Position numbers and translations under genes: made by a program | Part shown: positions 53,911 to 62,609 of the stretch, one piece after another | Layout: each line of letters opens with the position of its first letter | Position numbering within the stretch: position 1 is the first letter of the stretch | Notes under the pieces: generated by a model | Seen by the model: the letters and a program-made list of their open reading frames with translations, nothing else | Databases searched by the model: none | What the model was told of the DNA's origin: nothing | Source: Pacificitalea manganoxidans | Lineage (GTDB): Bacteria; Pseudomonadota; Alphaproteobacteria; Rhodobacterales; Rhodobacteraceae | Assembly (NCBI RefSeq): GCF_002504165.1 | Contig: NZ_CP021404.1 | Coordinates: 868,001-932,000, forward strand | Reading direction: 5' to 3' | Length of the DNA: 64,000 nucleotides

Positions 53911-54062
53911 CCGCCCGCGAACAAGCGAAGCGCGCGGGCGAGCGCCTGCCCGGTCCGGCGGGCTGGCGCTTGGCCATCCTATGCTGACCTCGGAGCGAGG
54001 AGGGATGTGGCTGGGATAAAGCACACCCGCGTAACCGGATCAGCGCCATCCCCCGGGCAGGC
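53911..54062 (+). repeat. Structured dispersed repeat, copy D (short form)
   Basis: About 152 bp, colinear with copy A at 40171-40321. The first hairpin reads CGCCCGCG...CGCGGGCG where copy A has CGCCTGCG...CGCAGGCG, a paired (compensatory) change. The second hairpin and the CCCCCGGGCAGGC end are kept. It lies between convergent gdhA and kpsC, 92 bases after gdhA. The rest of this 276-bp gap shows no gene. Confidence 0.85.
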
Positions 54063-54094
54063 TCCTGTTGCGCCTCAAACCAGACCGCCCGCGC

Positions 54095-56194
54095 TCACCG
54101 CCGCCACAGCCCCGCATGGCCCGCGAGCGCGCCCTGCATCCGGGCCAGCAGGCGCAGGGCCGGACCGGGCCGGTGGGCGCGGGCAGGGGCGTTTTCCAAC
54201 CGATCTACCACCACTTCGACCGGGCAGGCGTTGCCGGTCACCGGATCGACATAGCGCGGGTAATCGATCAGCACCGCGTGGGCCAGTTGCTCCAATGTCG
54301 GGCGGGCCTGCCTGCGGGCGGCAACATCGGTGGGCAGGGGGATGGCCTGCCCGGTCAGACCCCATCCGGCATAAAACGGCGCGCCAAGGCAGGTCACGGG
54401 CTTGCCCCGGATCAGCGCCTCGAACCCCATGAGCGACGTCATGGTCCAGACCGCATCGCAGGCCTCGATCAGACCGATCGGGTCGGCCTCGGTCGCGATC
54501 ACATCGGCGAGCCCTTCGGTATCGCTGGCGCTCAGGCGACCGGGGCGCAAGCCCGCCTCGACATCGGGGTGGGGTTTATAGACGAGGATCGCGCCGGGAT
54601 TGGCGGCGCGCGCATGGCGCAGCAGGTCGAGATTAGTGGCGACCGTGGTGCAGCCGAGCCGGATCGAGGCGTCATCTTCCACCTGTCCGGGCACAAGGAT
54701 CCGGTGGCCGGGCGGCAGATCGGGCAGCGGGCGGGGCAGGTTGTATTTGCTTAGCCGGGCGCGGGCCAGCCGATCAATCAGACTGCGGGCGCGGTAGGTG
54801 CTGGCATCGGGGAGCGCGGGCGCGGCGGTGATGAGGTGTTCCAACCGGCTGGGGCGTGTCGGGTCGTAATAGATACCCAGATCGTCCCGCACCAGTGACA
54901 GCGGCGGCACGAGTTGCGCGCCAAGCCCGCGCGAGCGCAGAAACCCGTCTTCGACGCGGACCAGCGGCACGGCGCGGGCCGTGGTTTCAGCGTCGAGCGC
55001 GGGGGTCACCCGGCCCGCCCATGCCAGCACCGGCGCGTCCGCCTGAGCGGCCAGTTGGGCGGCGCGGGCGGGGGCGTCGGCAAACCGCAACCGGCGGGTG
55101 TGCCCGAAGATGCGTTGCATATGCCCGCGCTTCCACGCCCGCATGCCGTAGCCGACGCCGCCCGCGCGATCCTCGCGCCATGCCCGCACCTCGGCTTCCA
55201 GAACATCTATCGCGCGCTCCAGATCGCAAAGCTCATCGCGGAACGGGTCATACCAGATCGGCGCAAGGATCATCGCAGCCGCGAAAAGCTGGGCGCGGGT
55301 CAGGCGGCGTTCGCGGCGGGGCACCGGGTTTTCGTCCTGCGTCAGACCCCAACCGGCATAGAACGGCTGGCCAAAGACACGGGGTTTATGCCCGGCCATG
55401 ATCGCCTCGAACCCCAGTTGGGACGAAACGGTATAGACCGCCGTCGCGCCTTCCAGCAGGGCCCAAGGGGCGGCGGGCGCGTCGTAAATCTCCACCCCCG
55501 GCAGGCCGGGATCGGCGGCGAAATGGCCGCCGCGATAGCCTGCGCGGGTTTCAGGATGGGTCTTGATGAGGATACGCGCGCCGGGATTCTCGATCTGCGC
55601 GAACGCGAGCATTTCGTTGAACGTGGCCGCGCTGGCCCCGCCATGACGGATCGAGGCATCCCCGGCGGTCTGGTCCACCACCAGCACATAACCGGGCGCA
55701 GGTGCAGGGAGGTTCGGGTCGAAATCATTGTATTTCGAAAGGTTGCCCACCCGTAGCCGTGCCATCGCCGCGCGGGCCCGGTTCAGCAGCGCGGTGTCGT
55801 CCAGCGGATGCGTGGCAAGAAGCTGTTCCAGAGCCGAGGGTGTCGCGCTGTCGAAATGCACGCCGACCGGGTCGAGCAACAGCCCCAGCGGCGGCGCGCC
55901 TGCGCGGCCCGGATGGACCGAGCGCAAGAATGCATCTTCGACCCGCAGCAATCCGGTGGCGCGGCGGGTGGCCACGGCCTCGCCCCGTGCGGCATAGGGG
56001 CTGCGGCCCCAGACGCCGACCCACTCGTCCGGCGTGTCCCGGCGCGGCCAGCCCAGTGTCACCTGCCAGCCCGCCAGCGCCAGCATGCGCCGCAGCCGCG
56101 CTTGGGTTAGGAAACCGGCATTGTAGACATGAAGCCGCCGGGCGCTGTGGTCAGGCCCGGCGGGATCAGGATCAGGTGGGGTCTGTGGCCCCAT
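54095..56194 (-). CDS. kpsC: Capsular polysaccharide export protein KpsC-like (dual Kdo transferase)
   Basis: 699 residues made of two related halves. Each half has a VRVEDxFLRS strand (LLRVEDAFLRSVHPG near 90; VRVEDGFLRSRGLG near 400), a LSKYN segment, a conserved GQ/DQxxxDASIR loop (VDQTAGDASIRHG; VPGQVEDDASIRLG), a HPE/HPD loop (IKTHPETRAG; VYKPHPDVEAG) and a GFEAL/I-GxxPxxxGxPFYAGWGLT block. KpsC builds the beta-Kdo linker on phosphatidylglycerol for group 2-type capsules. ATG at 56194 gives normal length and is 5 bases from the upstream gene's stop. Confidence 0.92.
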   Translation of the reverse strand: MGPQTPPDPDPAGPDHSARRLHVYNAGFLTQARLRRMLALAGWQVTLGWPRRDTPDEWVGVWGRSPYAARGEAVATRRATGLLRVEDAFLRSVHPGRAGAPPLGLLLDPVGVHFDSATPSALEQLLATHPLDDTALLNRARAAMARLRVGNLSKYNDFDPNLPAPAPGYVLVVDQTAGDASIRHGGASAATFNEMLAFAQIENPGARILIKTHPETRAGYRGGHFAADPGLPGVEIYDAPAAPWALLEGATAVYTVSSQLGFEAIMAGHKPRVFGQPFYAGWGLTQDENPVPRRERRLTRAQLFAAAMILAPIWYDPFRDELCDLERAIDVLEAEVRAWREDRAGGVGYGMRAWKRGHMQRIFGHTRRLRFADAPARAAQLAAQADAPVLAWAGRVTPALDAETTARAVPLVRVEDGFLRSRGLGAQLVPPLSLVRDDLGIYYDPTRPSRLEHLITAAPALPDASTYRARSLIDRLARARLSKYNLPRPLPDLPPGHRILVPGQVEDDASIRLGCTTVATNLDLLRHARAANPGAILVYKPHPDVEAGLRPGRLSASDTEGLADVIATEADPIGLIEACDAVWTMTSLMGFEALIRGKPVTCLGAPFYAGWGLTGQAIPLPTDVAARRQARPTLEQLAHAVLIDYPRYVDPVTGNACPVEVVVDRLENAPARAHRPGPALRLLARMQGALAGHAGLWRR

Positions 56195-56199
56195 GCGAA

Positions 56200-57342
56200 T
56201 TACTGCGACAGGGTCGACGCGGTATCGACCACCCCAGCGGCGGCGCCGACGCTGCCGGTCAGGGCCGACAGGGTTTTCTGCCACTGCACGAAGGGCGCTT
56301 CGGTGACATAGACCGTATCGCCATCCCGAATGGCGAAATCGCGCGCTTGGAACATGCCGTTGGGTTCGGTCAGGTCCAGCACATAGACGAACCGCTGCGT
56401 GCCTTGCAGATCGTTGCGGCCCAGCACGGCGCGGGCGACGTCTTCGGGCTCATTGCGGAACACGAAAACGCCGGTCGGGTCGGCCAGCTGGGTGCTGAGA
56501 CCGCCGACCTGCGCGATGGCTTCGATGGCGGAAATGGTCTGCGAGCGGAACTGCACCCGGTTCTGGCTGCCGGTCGCGCCGAGCGCGGTAAAGGCGCGGG
56601 TGTCCTCTTCGACCAGAATACGGTCGCCGCCGCGCAGGGCGATGTCATAGCGCGGGTTGCGATAAAGGTCGTTGAACCAGACGCGGGCGCGCTGGCCGCC
56701 GCGCACGATGGTGATCTGCGCGATCTCCGGCTCGATGGCGATGCCACCGGCGCGGGCGATCATCGACGACAGCGTGCGGGTCGGGCGCTCGATCGGGTAG
56801 ACGCCCTGCGCGCCGACGCCGCCCACGACCGACACGGTCGCGCCATCGCCCGCCAGCCTGCGCACCAGAACCTGCGGATCGGGGGTTTGGGTGTCGAGCT
56901 TGGAGGTGATGATGCGGCGCACGGCCTCGGGCGTGTTGCCCGCCGCGCGGATGCGCCCGGCATAGGGCACAAAGATAAAGCCCGCGCCATCGACCTGAAC
57001 CTCGTCCAGCAGGGTCGCGTTCTGGCCGGGATTGACCAGCAGACCGTCATCGACGTTTTCGTAGATGGTCAGGCCCAGCACGTCGCCGGGGCGGATCGTG
57101 TCGGAGCCAAGCGCGCCCGCGTTCACGAAATTGCCGGAAAAGCCGAGCGCGGGCACCACGGCGGTGGCGCGGGTCACCCGGTCATTGACGGAAACGACAA
57201 AGGCGTCGCCATCGTTGAGAACCGATCCGGCGAAGATCTCTTTCTTGTTGGGGCCGCTGCGCGGCAGCGCACAGGCTGCGACGGCGACAACAAGTGTTAG
57301 CAAGGCCACACGGCGGGCCCAATTCATTAGTCCGGTATTCAC
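56200..57342 (-). CDS. Polysaccharide export lipoprotein (Wza/KpsD/BexD type)
   Basis: 380 residues. Lipoprotein signal with lipobox VAAC (Cys24). The polysaccharide export domain (about 82-170: TIRPGDVLGLTIYENVDDGLL, then VQVDGAGFIFVPYAGRIRAAGNTPEAVRRII) is followed by SLBB repeats (VSVVGGVGAQGVYPIERPTRTLSSMIARAGGI; further unit near 275). It forms the outer-membrane or periplasmic channel for the capsule. The kpsC gene follows after 5 bases. Confidence 0.93.
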   Translation of the reverse strand: MNTGLMNWARRVALLTLVVAVAACALPRSGPNKKEIFAGSVLNDGDAFVVSVNDRVTRATAVVPALGFSGNFVNAGALGSDTIRPGDVLGLTIYENVDDGLLVNPGQNATLLDEVQVDGAGFIFVPYAGRIRAAGNTPEAVRRIITSKLDTQTPDPQVLVRRLAGDGATVSVVGGVGAQGVYPIERPTRTLSSMIARAGGIAIEPEIAQITIVRGGQRARVWFNDLYRNPRYDIALRGGDRILVEEDTRAFTALGATGSQNRVQFRSQTISAIEAIAQVGGLSTQLADPTGVFVFRNEPEDVARAVLGRNDLQGTQRFVYVLDLTEPNGMFQARDFAIRDGDTVYVTEAPFVQWQKTLSALTGSVGAAAGVVDTASTLSQ

Positions 57343-57575
57343 TGCTCGGGCCCCTTTACGGATTGCGCCTCAAGTTTTGCCTACAACCCTACAGCATGAC
57401 CGAAGAAACGGAAGCCACCCCTGCGCGGATCGGCCCGCCCGAAGGCGGGTGTGACCCATCCGCCGCGCTTTCGCGTGGCCGCGCGCCGCATCGGGCAGAT
57501 GTTGGGGCAGGGCGGGGCGCTGGCACAAATCGAACATCTAGCCCTAAATGGCCGGGTTCCGGGCACGGGTGCGGC

Positions 57576-58892
57576 TCAGGTCACGACCTTTAGCATATGG
57601 CGTGGCGTGGGACGGCCCTGCGCCAAGGCCTCGTAGGGGTCGTCAGGGGCCAGCATCATGTCCACCACCTGCCGCAGCAATTGCCGCCGCCCGCGCGCGG
57701 AATAAAATCCGCCCGCCACCTGTGAAGTTTCCAGCAGATAGGAGCGGAAATCGCGATAGGCGCGGCTGTCGGGGCGCATCGGCGCAGCGAAGAACTCCGG
57801 CAGTGGCTGCTGGGAGACGAAATGCGGCTTGGCATAGACCGCGTCGCCAAACACCCGCAGCGGCAAGCCGCGCCACAGCACCTGTTGCCCGGCAGTGGAG
57901 TTGACGGTGACGGCGCTGCGCGCATCGTTGAGCAGCCGCGCGAGTTTCCCGCCGCGCACATAATGCACCCGCCCCGCCACACCATGCTGACGCGCCAACC
58001 GGCGGATCACCTGCCGCTGGGGGACGCGGCCATCTTCCAGCGGGTGAGCCTTAAACACCAGATGATGATGCGCGGGCGCACCGGCGGCAAAGCCTTCGAT
58101 GACAAGTTCCAAGAACTCCGCCATCGTGTCGAATGGGCTGTGCTGCTGAAAGCTGCTGTCATGTTCCAGCTGCAACAGCGCCAGATGATAGGGAAAGCCG
58201 CCGCGCCGGATGCGCGTGGTCGCGGTCATCCGGTCCAGCGCCAGCCACGGCATCAGCAGCAACCGTTTCAGATAGAGTTGGAATTCCCGCGTCACCGGCA
58301 GATCGCGATGGGGCTGGAAATTGCGGTAGCGCGCGTTTCGGAACATGACCTGCGCGTGGTAAAGCGCGCCGTAGAACACATGGTGGCGCATATCGCCCCA
58401 GAGCGACGGGCTGTCGGGCATTTCGGTGTCGCATTGCGCCAGCGCCTGCCGCATCTCGTCCAGATCGAGCCGCATCAGCCGGGAATTGCCGTTGGAGCCA
58501 TCGCGCTCATAGGTGACCCAGTAGGGGCGCAGGTAGCCTTCCTCGAAGACATGCACCACCAGCCCGGCGGCACGGGCGACACGGATCGCATCGGCGTGGA
58601 TGGCACGCACATCGCCGTAGAGCACCAGATCGGTGATCTGCCGGTCGGCGATCAGGGTGCGGAACGTCTCGGGCCAGTCGGCGGTCGGACCGTCATAGGG
58701 GATGTAGCTGCGCCGATCGCGCCAGAACACCTCATCACCGCGATTGAAACCGACCCGCCACACCTCGGCCCCTGCGGCCCGCAGCATCCGCCCCAGCCGG
58801 TCAAAGAAGGGGCCATGCGGTCCCTGCAAGAACAGGAAACGGCGGCGGTCGGGGACGGTGCCGTCATCGGGCAGGATGGGGGTGGTGGACAT
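57576..58892 (-). CDS. kpsS: Capsule biosynthesis protein KpsS-like (Kdo transferase)
   Basis: 438 residues. N-terminal RRRFLFLQGPHGPFFDRLGRML and GFNRGDEVFW match the KpsS/LipB group. Conserved EEGYLRPYWVTYERDG, FKAHPLEDG and VTVNSTAGQQVLWRGLPLRVFGDAVY (nucleotide-sugar site) follow. It starts the beta-Kdo linker that KpsC extends. The start MSTTPILP is favoured, with AGGAG 13 bases upstream. A 233-bp gap with only a small hairpin (57434-57449) separates it from the export lipoprotein gene. Confidence 0.9.
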   Translation of the reverse strand: MSTTPILPDDGTVPDRRRFLFLQGPHGPFFDRLGRMLRAAGAEVWRVGFNRGDEVFWRDRRSYIPYDGPTADWPETFRTLIADRQITDLVLYGDVRAIHADAIRVARAAGLVVHVFEEGYLRPYWVTYERDGSNGNSRLMRLDLDEMRQALAQCDTEMPDSPSLWGDMRHHVFYGALYHAQVMFRNARYRNFQPHRDLPVTREFQLYLKRLLLMPWLALDRMTATTRIRRGGFPYHLALLQLEHDSSFQQHSPFDTMAEFLELVIEGFAAGAPAHHHLVFKAHPLEDGRVPQRQVIRRLARQHGVAGRVHYVRGGKLARLLNDARSAVTVNSTAGQQVLWRGLPLRVFGDAVYAKPHFVSQQPLPEFFAAPMRPDSRAYRDFRSYLLETSQVAGGFYSARGRRQLLRQVVDMMLAPDDPYEALAQGRPTPRHMLKVVT

Positions 58893-59129
58893 GGCGGTTT
58901 CAGGACTCCTCGGACATCGCCAATAGATCATCACCACAGACACGACCATAGCGGCAGGGCGGTTTCATGGCATCTTCGCGGCGGGGCGGGGCCGATGCTG
59001 CCCGAATGCGCATCGCGATGGGGGCCGGGCGCGCGAAGGTCGGCCCCGTTGCGCCGCCGCCCCTTGCCCAAGGCGGACCGCGGGGCTACCCCTGAGCCGA
59101 CAGCAGATAACAGCCGGAGGCCCCGCGCC

Positions 59130-59735
59130 ATGTTCACAGGCATCGTCACCGACATCGGACAGGTCCGCCATGCGACGCGGCAGGGCGACATTCGCGCGCG
59201 GATCGGCACCGGCTATGACACCGGCGGCATAGATATCGGCGCGTCCATCGCCTGTGACGGGGTGTGCCTGACGGTCGTGGAACTGGGACCGGACTGGTTC
59301 GACGTGGAGATCAGCGCAGAGACGGTGTCAAAGACCAATATCGGCGCCGATGGCTGGCCCGAAGGGCGGCGGCTGAACCTTGAACGCGCACTGCGCGTCG
59401 GCGACGAACTGGGCGGGCATATCGTGTCAGGCCATGTCGACGGGGTGGCGGAGCTGATCGATATGCGCGACGAGGGCGACAGCACGCGATTGACCTTCCG
59501 CGCGCCGGAGGCTCTGGCCCGGTTCATCGCACCCAAGGGGTCCGTCGCGCTGAACGGCACGTCGCTGACGGTGAACGAGGTGTCGGGCCGGGAGTTCGGC
59601 GTGAACATCATCCCGCATACCAAGGTCGCGACGACATGGGGCGACGCGCGGGTGGGCGACGCCATCAATCTGGAAATCGACACGCTGGCCCGCTATGTCG
59701 CGCGGCTGGCCGAGGCGGGGCAGGTCGGCGCATGA
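59130..59735 (+). CDS. ribE: Riboflavin synthase, alpha subunit
   Basis: 201 residues. It dismutates two lumazines to riboflavin. It has two homologous lumazine-binding barrels, the first starting MFTGIVTDIGQV with SIACDGVCLTVV, the second at about residue 92 (LGGHIVSGHVDGVAEL, then SVALNGTSLTVNEV). The ATG giving MFTGI is invariant in the family and has GGAGG 9 bases upstream; the long open frame before it is antisense of kpsS. The 3' end overlaps the next gene by 4 bases. Confidence 0.96.
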   Translation: MFTGIVTDIGQVRHATRQGDIRARIGTGYDTGGIDIGASIACDGVCLTVVELGPDWFDVEISAETVSKTNIGADGWPEGRRLNLERALRVGDELGGHIVSGHVDGVAELIDMRDEGDSTRLTFRAPEALARFIAPKGSVALNGTSLTVNEVSGREFGVNIIPHTKVATTWGDARVGDAINLEIDTLARYVARLAEAGQVGA

Positions 59736-60319
59736 CCCTGCCGCATGGTCCCGGCCATAACGGTGGCCCGACGATGGAGCGCGGCGCAAGCTGGCGGCGC
59801 GTGGCCTGGGGTAAGGCACGGGCGGAGTTGCTGCCGCAACTGCCGCTGAACGTCATCAAGCGCCGGGTCGCACGGGCCAAGGAACTGGGGCTCGATTATC
59901 GGACCTATGCCACGGTGCATGCGGCCTCGGGGCGCGATATCGTGGCGTTTTTGTTTTCCACCAATGCCCTGCGGTTGCTGCGCAGTCATGATGCCGTGCC
60001 CGTTCCGCGCGCCGAGAAGCTGCGCGCCCTTGCGCGCTGTGACACCGGTCTGTTGACCCAGCCGCCGTTTGCGGCAGAGACGCTTGCGGCGCGGCTGCAG
60101 GCGGAACAGGGGCTGCGCTTTGCCCCGGTCACCCACGCCCCCGCCCTGTCCGAAGGATGGGGGGACACCCGCGCGCGGCTGCGCGGCATGTTGCGCGCGG
60201 CCCGGATTGACCCCGATGGCGTGGTGATCGTGGGGGATACGGCGCTGGAAAGCGGCTGGTCCGCGACCGCGTCACTGGCCGGGCATGTGCCGGCGGAGCG
60301 GTTTTTCGCGACACGGTAG
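59732..60319 (+). CDS. Conserved hypothetical protein in the riboflavin operon
   Basis: 195 residues, no family with known function recognised. The N-terminal GHNGGPTM motif is often seen in short alphaproteobacterial and phage-related proteins. The middle (LNVIKRRVARAKELGLDYRTYATVHAASGRDIVAFLFSTNALRLLR) looks like a small HTH-like helical region, and the C-terminal half carries a WGDTRARLRGMLRAARIDPDGVVIVGDTALESGW segment. The ATG overlaps the ribE stop (ATGA), indicating translational coupling. A link to flavin metabolism is suggested only by position. Confidence 0.75.
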   Translation: MTLPHGPGHNGGPTMERGASWRRVAWGKARAELLPQLPLNVIKRRVARAKELGLDYRTYATVHAASGRDIVAFLFSTNALRLLRSHDAVPVPRAEKLRALARCDTGLLTQPPFAAETLAARLQAEQGLRFAPVTHAPALSEGWGDTRARLRGMLRAARIDPDGVVIVGDTALESGWSATASLAGHVPAERFFATR

Positions 60320-60455
60320 CGCGCGCTGGCGCACAGAGGTCTCGCAGCACGCTGGCTCTGGCCTTTGAGCGTCCGCTGGGCTATCTCGCGGCCCGAGCCC
60401 CACGCCCGATCCTCCGTGACCGGGGTGTTTCCCCATTGCCGATCGCAGGACAGCC

Positions 60456-61565
60456 ATGAGCGAGATAGTCGATTACAGCGATGCCATTTCCTCGATCGAG
60501 GAAATCATCGAGGACGCCCGCAACGGGCGGATGTTCATCCTTGTCGATCACGAGGATCGGGAAAACGAAGGCGATCTGGTCATTCCCGCGCAGATGGCGA
60601 CGCCTGACGCGATCAACTTCATGGCCACCTATGGGCGCGGGCTGATCTGCCTGTCGCTGCCGGGATCGCGCATCGATGCGCTGGGCCTGCCGCTGATGGC
60701 GTCGCACAATTCGTCGCGCCACGAGACCGCGTTCACCGTGTCGATCGAGGCGCGCGAGGGCGTGACCACCGGGATCAGCGCCGCCGACCGGGCGCGCACC
60801 GTGTCGGTCGCCATCGACAATGCGAAAGGCGCCGCTGATATCGCATCGCCGGGGCATGTGTTCCCGCTGCGCGCCCGCGATGGCGGCGTGCTGGTCCGCG
60901 CGGGCCATACCGAAGCGGCGGTGGATGTCGCGCGGCTTGCCGGGCTGAACCCGTCGGGCGTGATCTGCGAAATCATGAACGATGACGGCAGCATGTCGCG
61001 GTTGCCGGATCTGGTCGGCTTTGCCCAGCGGCACGGGCTGAAGATCGGCACCATCAGCGACCTGATCGCCTATCGCCGCCGCAACGATAATCTCGTGCGT
61101 CAGATTTCCGAAACGGCTGTCACCAGTGCCTTTGGCGGCGACTGGACCATGCGGGTCTATTCTGACGTGACGCAGGGCGCGGAGCATCTGGCACTGATCA
61201 AGGGCGACATTTCCGGTGACGCGCCGGTGATGGTGCGGATGCACGCGCTCGACCCGTTGCAGGACGTGGCCGGGCTGGGTGGCGCGGCGCGGAGCAGCGA
61301 ATTTGGCCGGGCGATGGAGATGATCGCCGCCGAAGGGCGCGGCGTCGTGGTGCTGCTGCGCGATCTGCAAATGAAACTTGCCCCCGACGCGCATGAAGCC
61401 TCGCCGCAGACCTTGCGCCAATACGGGCTGGGCGCGCAGATCCTGTCGTCGCTGGGCCTGTCCAAGCTGGAACTGCTGACCAATTCCCCGATGCCGCGGG
61501 TTGTCGGGCTGGATGCCTACGGGCTGGAAATCGCGGGCACGCGTAAGATCGAGGGAGCCTCCTGA
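60456..61565 (+). CDS. ribB: 3,4-dihydroxy-2-butanone-4-phosphate synthase with degenerate GTP cyclohydrolase II domain
   Basis: 369 residues. The N-terminal RibB domain (1-205) has the catalytic DHEDRENEGDLVIPAQ loop, GRGLICL, SRHETAFTVSIEA and RAGHTEAAVDVARLAG. The C-terminal RibA-like domain (about 210-365) lacks the three zinc cysteines: where a working enzyme reads close to C-x-TGD-x-FGS-x-RCDC, this protein has MHALDPLQDVAGLGGAARSS. GTP cyclohydrolase activity is therefore unlikely and a separate ribA is needed elsewhere. ribH follows after 1 base. Confidence 0.92.
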   Translation: MSEIVDYSDAISSIEEIIEDARNGRMFILVDHEDRENEGDLVIPAQMATPDAINFMATYGRGLICLSLPGSRIDALGLPLMASHNSSRHETAFTVSIEAREGVTTGISAADRARTVSVAIDNAKGAADIASPGHVFPLRARDGGVLVRAGHTEAAVDVARLAGLNPSGVICEIMNDDGSMSRLPDLVGFAQRHGLKIGTISDLIAYRRRNDNLVRQISETAVTSAFGGDWTMRVYSDVTQGAEHLALIKGDISGDAPVMVRMHALDPLQDVAGLGGAARSSEFGRAMEMIAAEGRGVVVLLRDLQMKLAPDAHEASPQTLRQYGLGAQILSSLGLSKLELLTNSPMPRVVGLDAYGLEIAGTRKIEGAS

Positions 61566-61566
61566 C

Positions 61567-62115
61567 ATGGCCGGATCGGAAACCCATCACATTCTGCCGT
61601 TGCCGGAGTTTGACCGCCCGGTGAAGGTGCTGATCGTCGTCGCGCCCTATTACAAAGACATCGCTGATGACATGATCGCCGGGGCCCGCGCCGAGTTGGA
61701 AAAGGTCGGCGCGACCCATGAGGTGATCGAAGTGCCCGGCGCGCTGGAAGTGCCGACCGCGATCCGCATCGCCTATCGCCAATCCAATTTCGATGGCTTC
61801 GTCGCGCTGGGCTGCGTGATCCGGGGGGAAACCACCCATTACGACACCGTGTGCAACGACAGCAGCCGCGCGATCCAGCTTTTGGGGCTGGAAGGCGCCT
61901 GCATCGGCAATGGCATCCTGACGGTGGAGAACCGCGATCAGGCCGTCGTTCGGGCCGATCCCGCACAACAGAACAAGGGCGGCGGTGCCGCGGCGGCTGC
62001 ATTGCATCTGATCGCGCTGACCCGTCGCTTCGCCGCCACGCCGAAAGGCGTCGGCTTCAAACCCGGCGGAGAAATCCGCCTCGCCGGCACGCCCGAGGGC
62101 GGGAGCAACGCATGA
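61567..62115 (+). CDS. ribH: 6,7-dimethyl-8-ribityllumazine synthase
   Basis: 182 residues. It condenses the butanone phosphate from RibB with the pyrimidine intermediate. Family blocks are VLIVVAPYYKDIADDM, EVPGALEVPTAI, ALGCVIRGETTHYDTVC with the catalytic His, and GILTVENRDQAVVRAD. The C-terminal tail of about 30 residues is longer than average. ATGA overlap with nusB. Confidence 0.96.
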   Translation: MAGSETHHILPLPEFDRPVKVLIVVAPYYKDIADDMIAGARAELEKVGATHEVIEVPGALEVPTAIRIAYRQSNFDGFVALGCVIRGETTHYDTVCNDSSRAIQLLGLEGACIGNGILTVENRDQAVVRADPAQQNKGGGAAAAALHLIALTRRFAATPKGVGFKPGGEIRLAGTPEGGSNA

Positions 62116-62567
62116 CCGACAAAAGACAGATGAAATCCGCCGCCCGGCTTTATGCCGTGCAGGCACTGTTCCAGATGGAAGCCTCCGATCAGACGATCGA
62201 GCGGGTCCAGCAGGAATTCGAAGATCACCGCTTCGGCGAGGTCTATGAGGGCGACGAGATGGCCGAGGGCGACCCGGAGCTGTTCCGCAAGCTGGTGGGT
62301 GATGCCGTCAACTATCAGTCGCTGATCGACCAGATGACCGACCGTGCGCTGGTGGCGAAATGGCCGATCCACCGCATCGACCCCACCCTGCGCGCGCTGT
62401 TCCGCGCCGCCGGTGCCGAACTGACCCAAGGCAAAGCGCCGCCGAAGGTCGTGATCGTCGAATATGTGGATATCGCCAAAGCGTTCTTTCCCGAAGGACG
62501 CGAGCCGAAATTTGTCAATGCCGTGCTAGATCACATGGCCCGCGAGGCAAAGCCGGAGGCGTTCTGA
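62112..62567 (+). CDS. nusB: Transcription antitermination factor NusB
   Basis: 151 residues, helical. It binds boxA RNA with NusE for rRNA antitermination. Blocks are KSAARLYAVQALFQMEAS near the N-terminus, HRIDPTLRALFRAAGAEL, and PPKVVIVEYVDIAKAFFPEGREPKFVNAVLDHMARE at the end. It is coupled to ribH, the usual ribH-nusB arrangement. Confidence 0.95.
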   Translation: MTDKRQMKSAARLYAVQALFQMEASDQTIERVQQEFEDHRFGEVYEGDEMAEGDPELFRKLVGDAVNYQSLIDQMTDRALVAKWPIHRIDPTLRALFRAAGAELTQGKAPPKVVIVEYVDIAKAFFPEGREPKFVNAVLDHMAREAKPEAF

Positions 62568-62609
62568 ACGCCACGCCCGGCGCGCCAGCCAGATACGAGG
62601 ACCCGCCCG

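Noticed and set aside
58893-59129. FMN riboswitch upstream of riboflavin synthase
   Set aside because: I looked for the conserved RFN element here and at 60320-60455 and saw no matching conserved blocks, so none is claimed.
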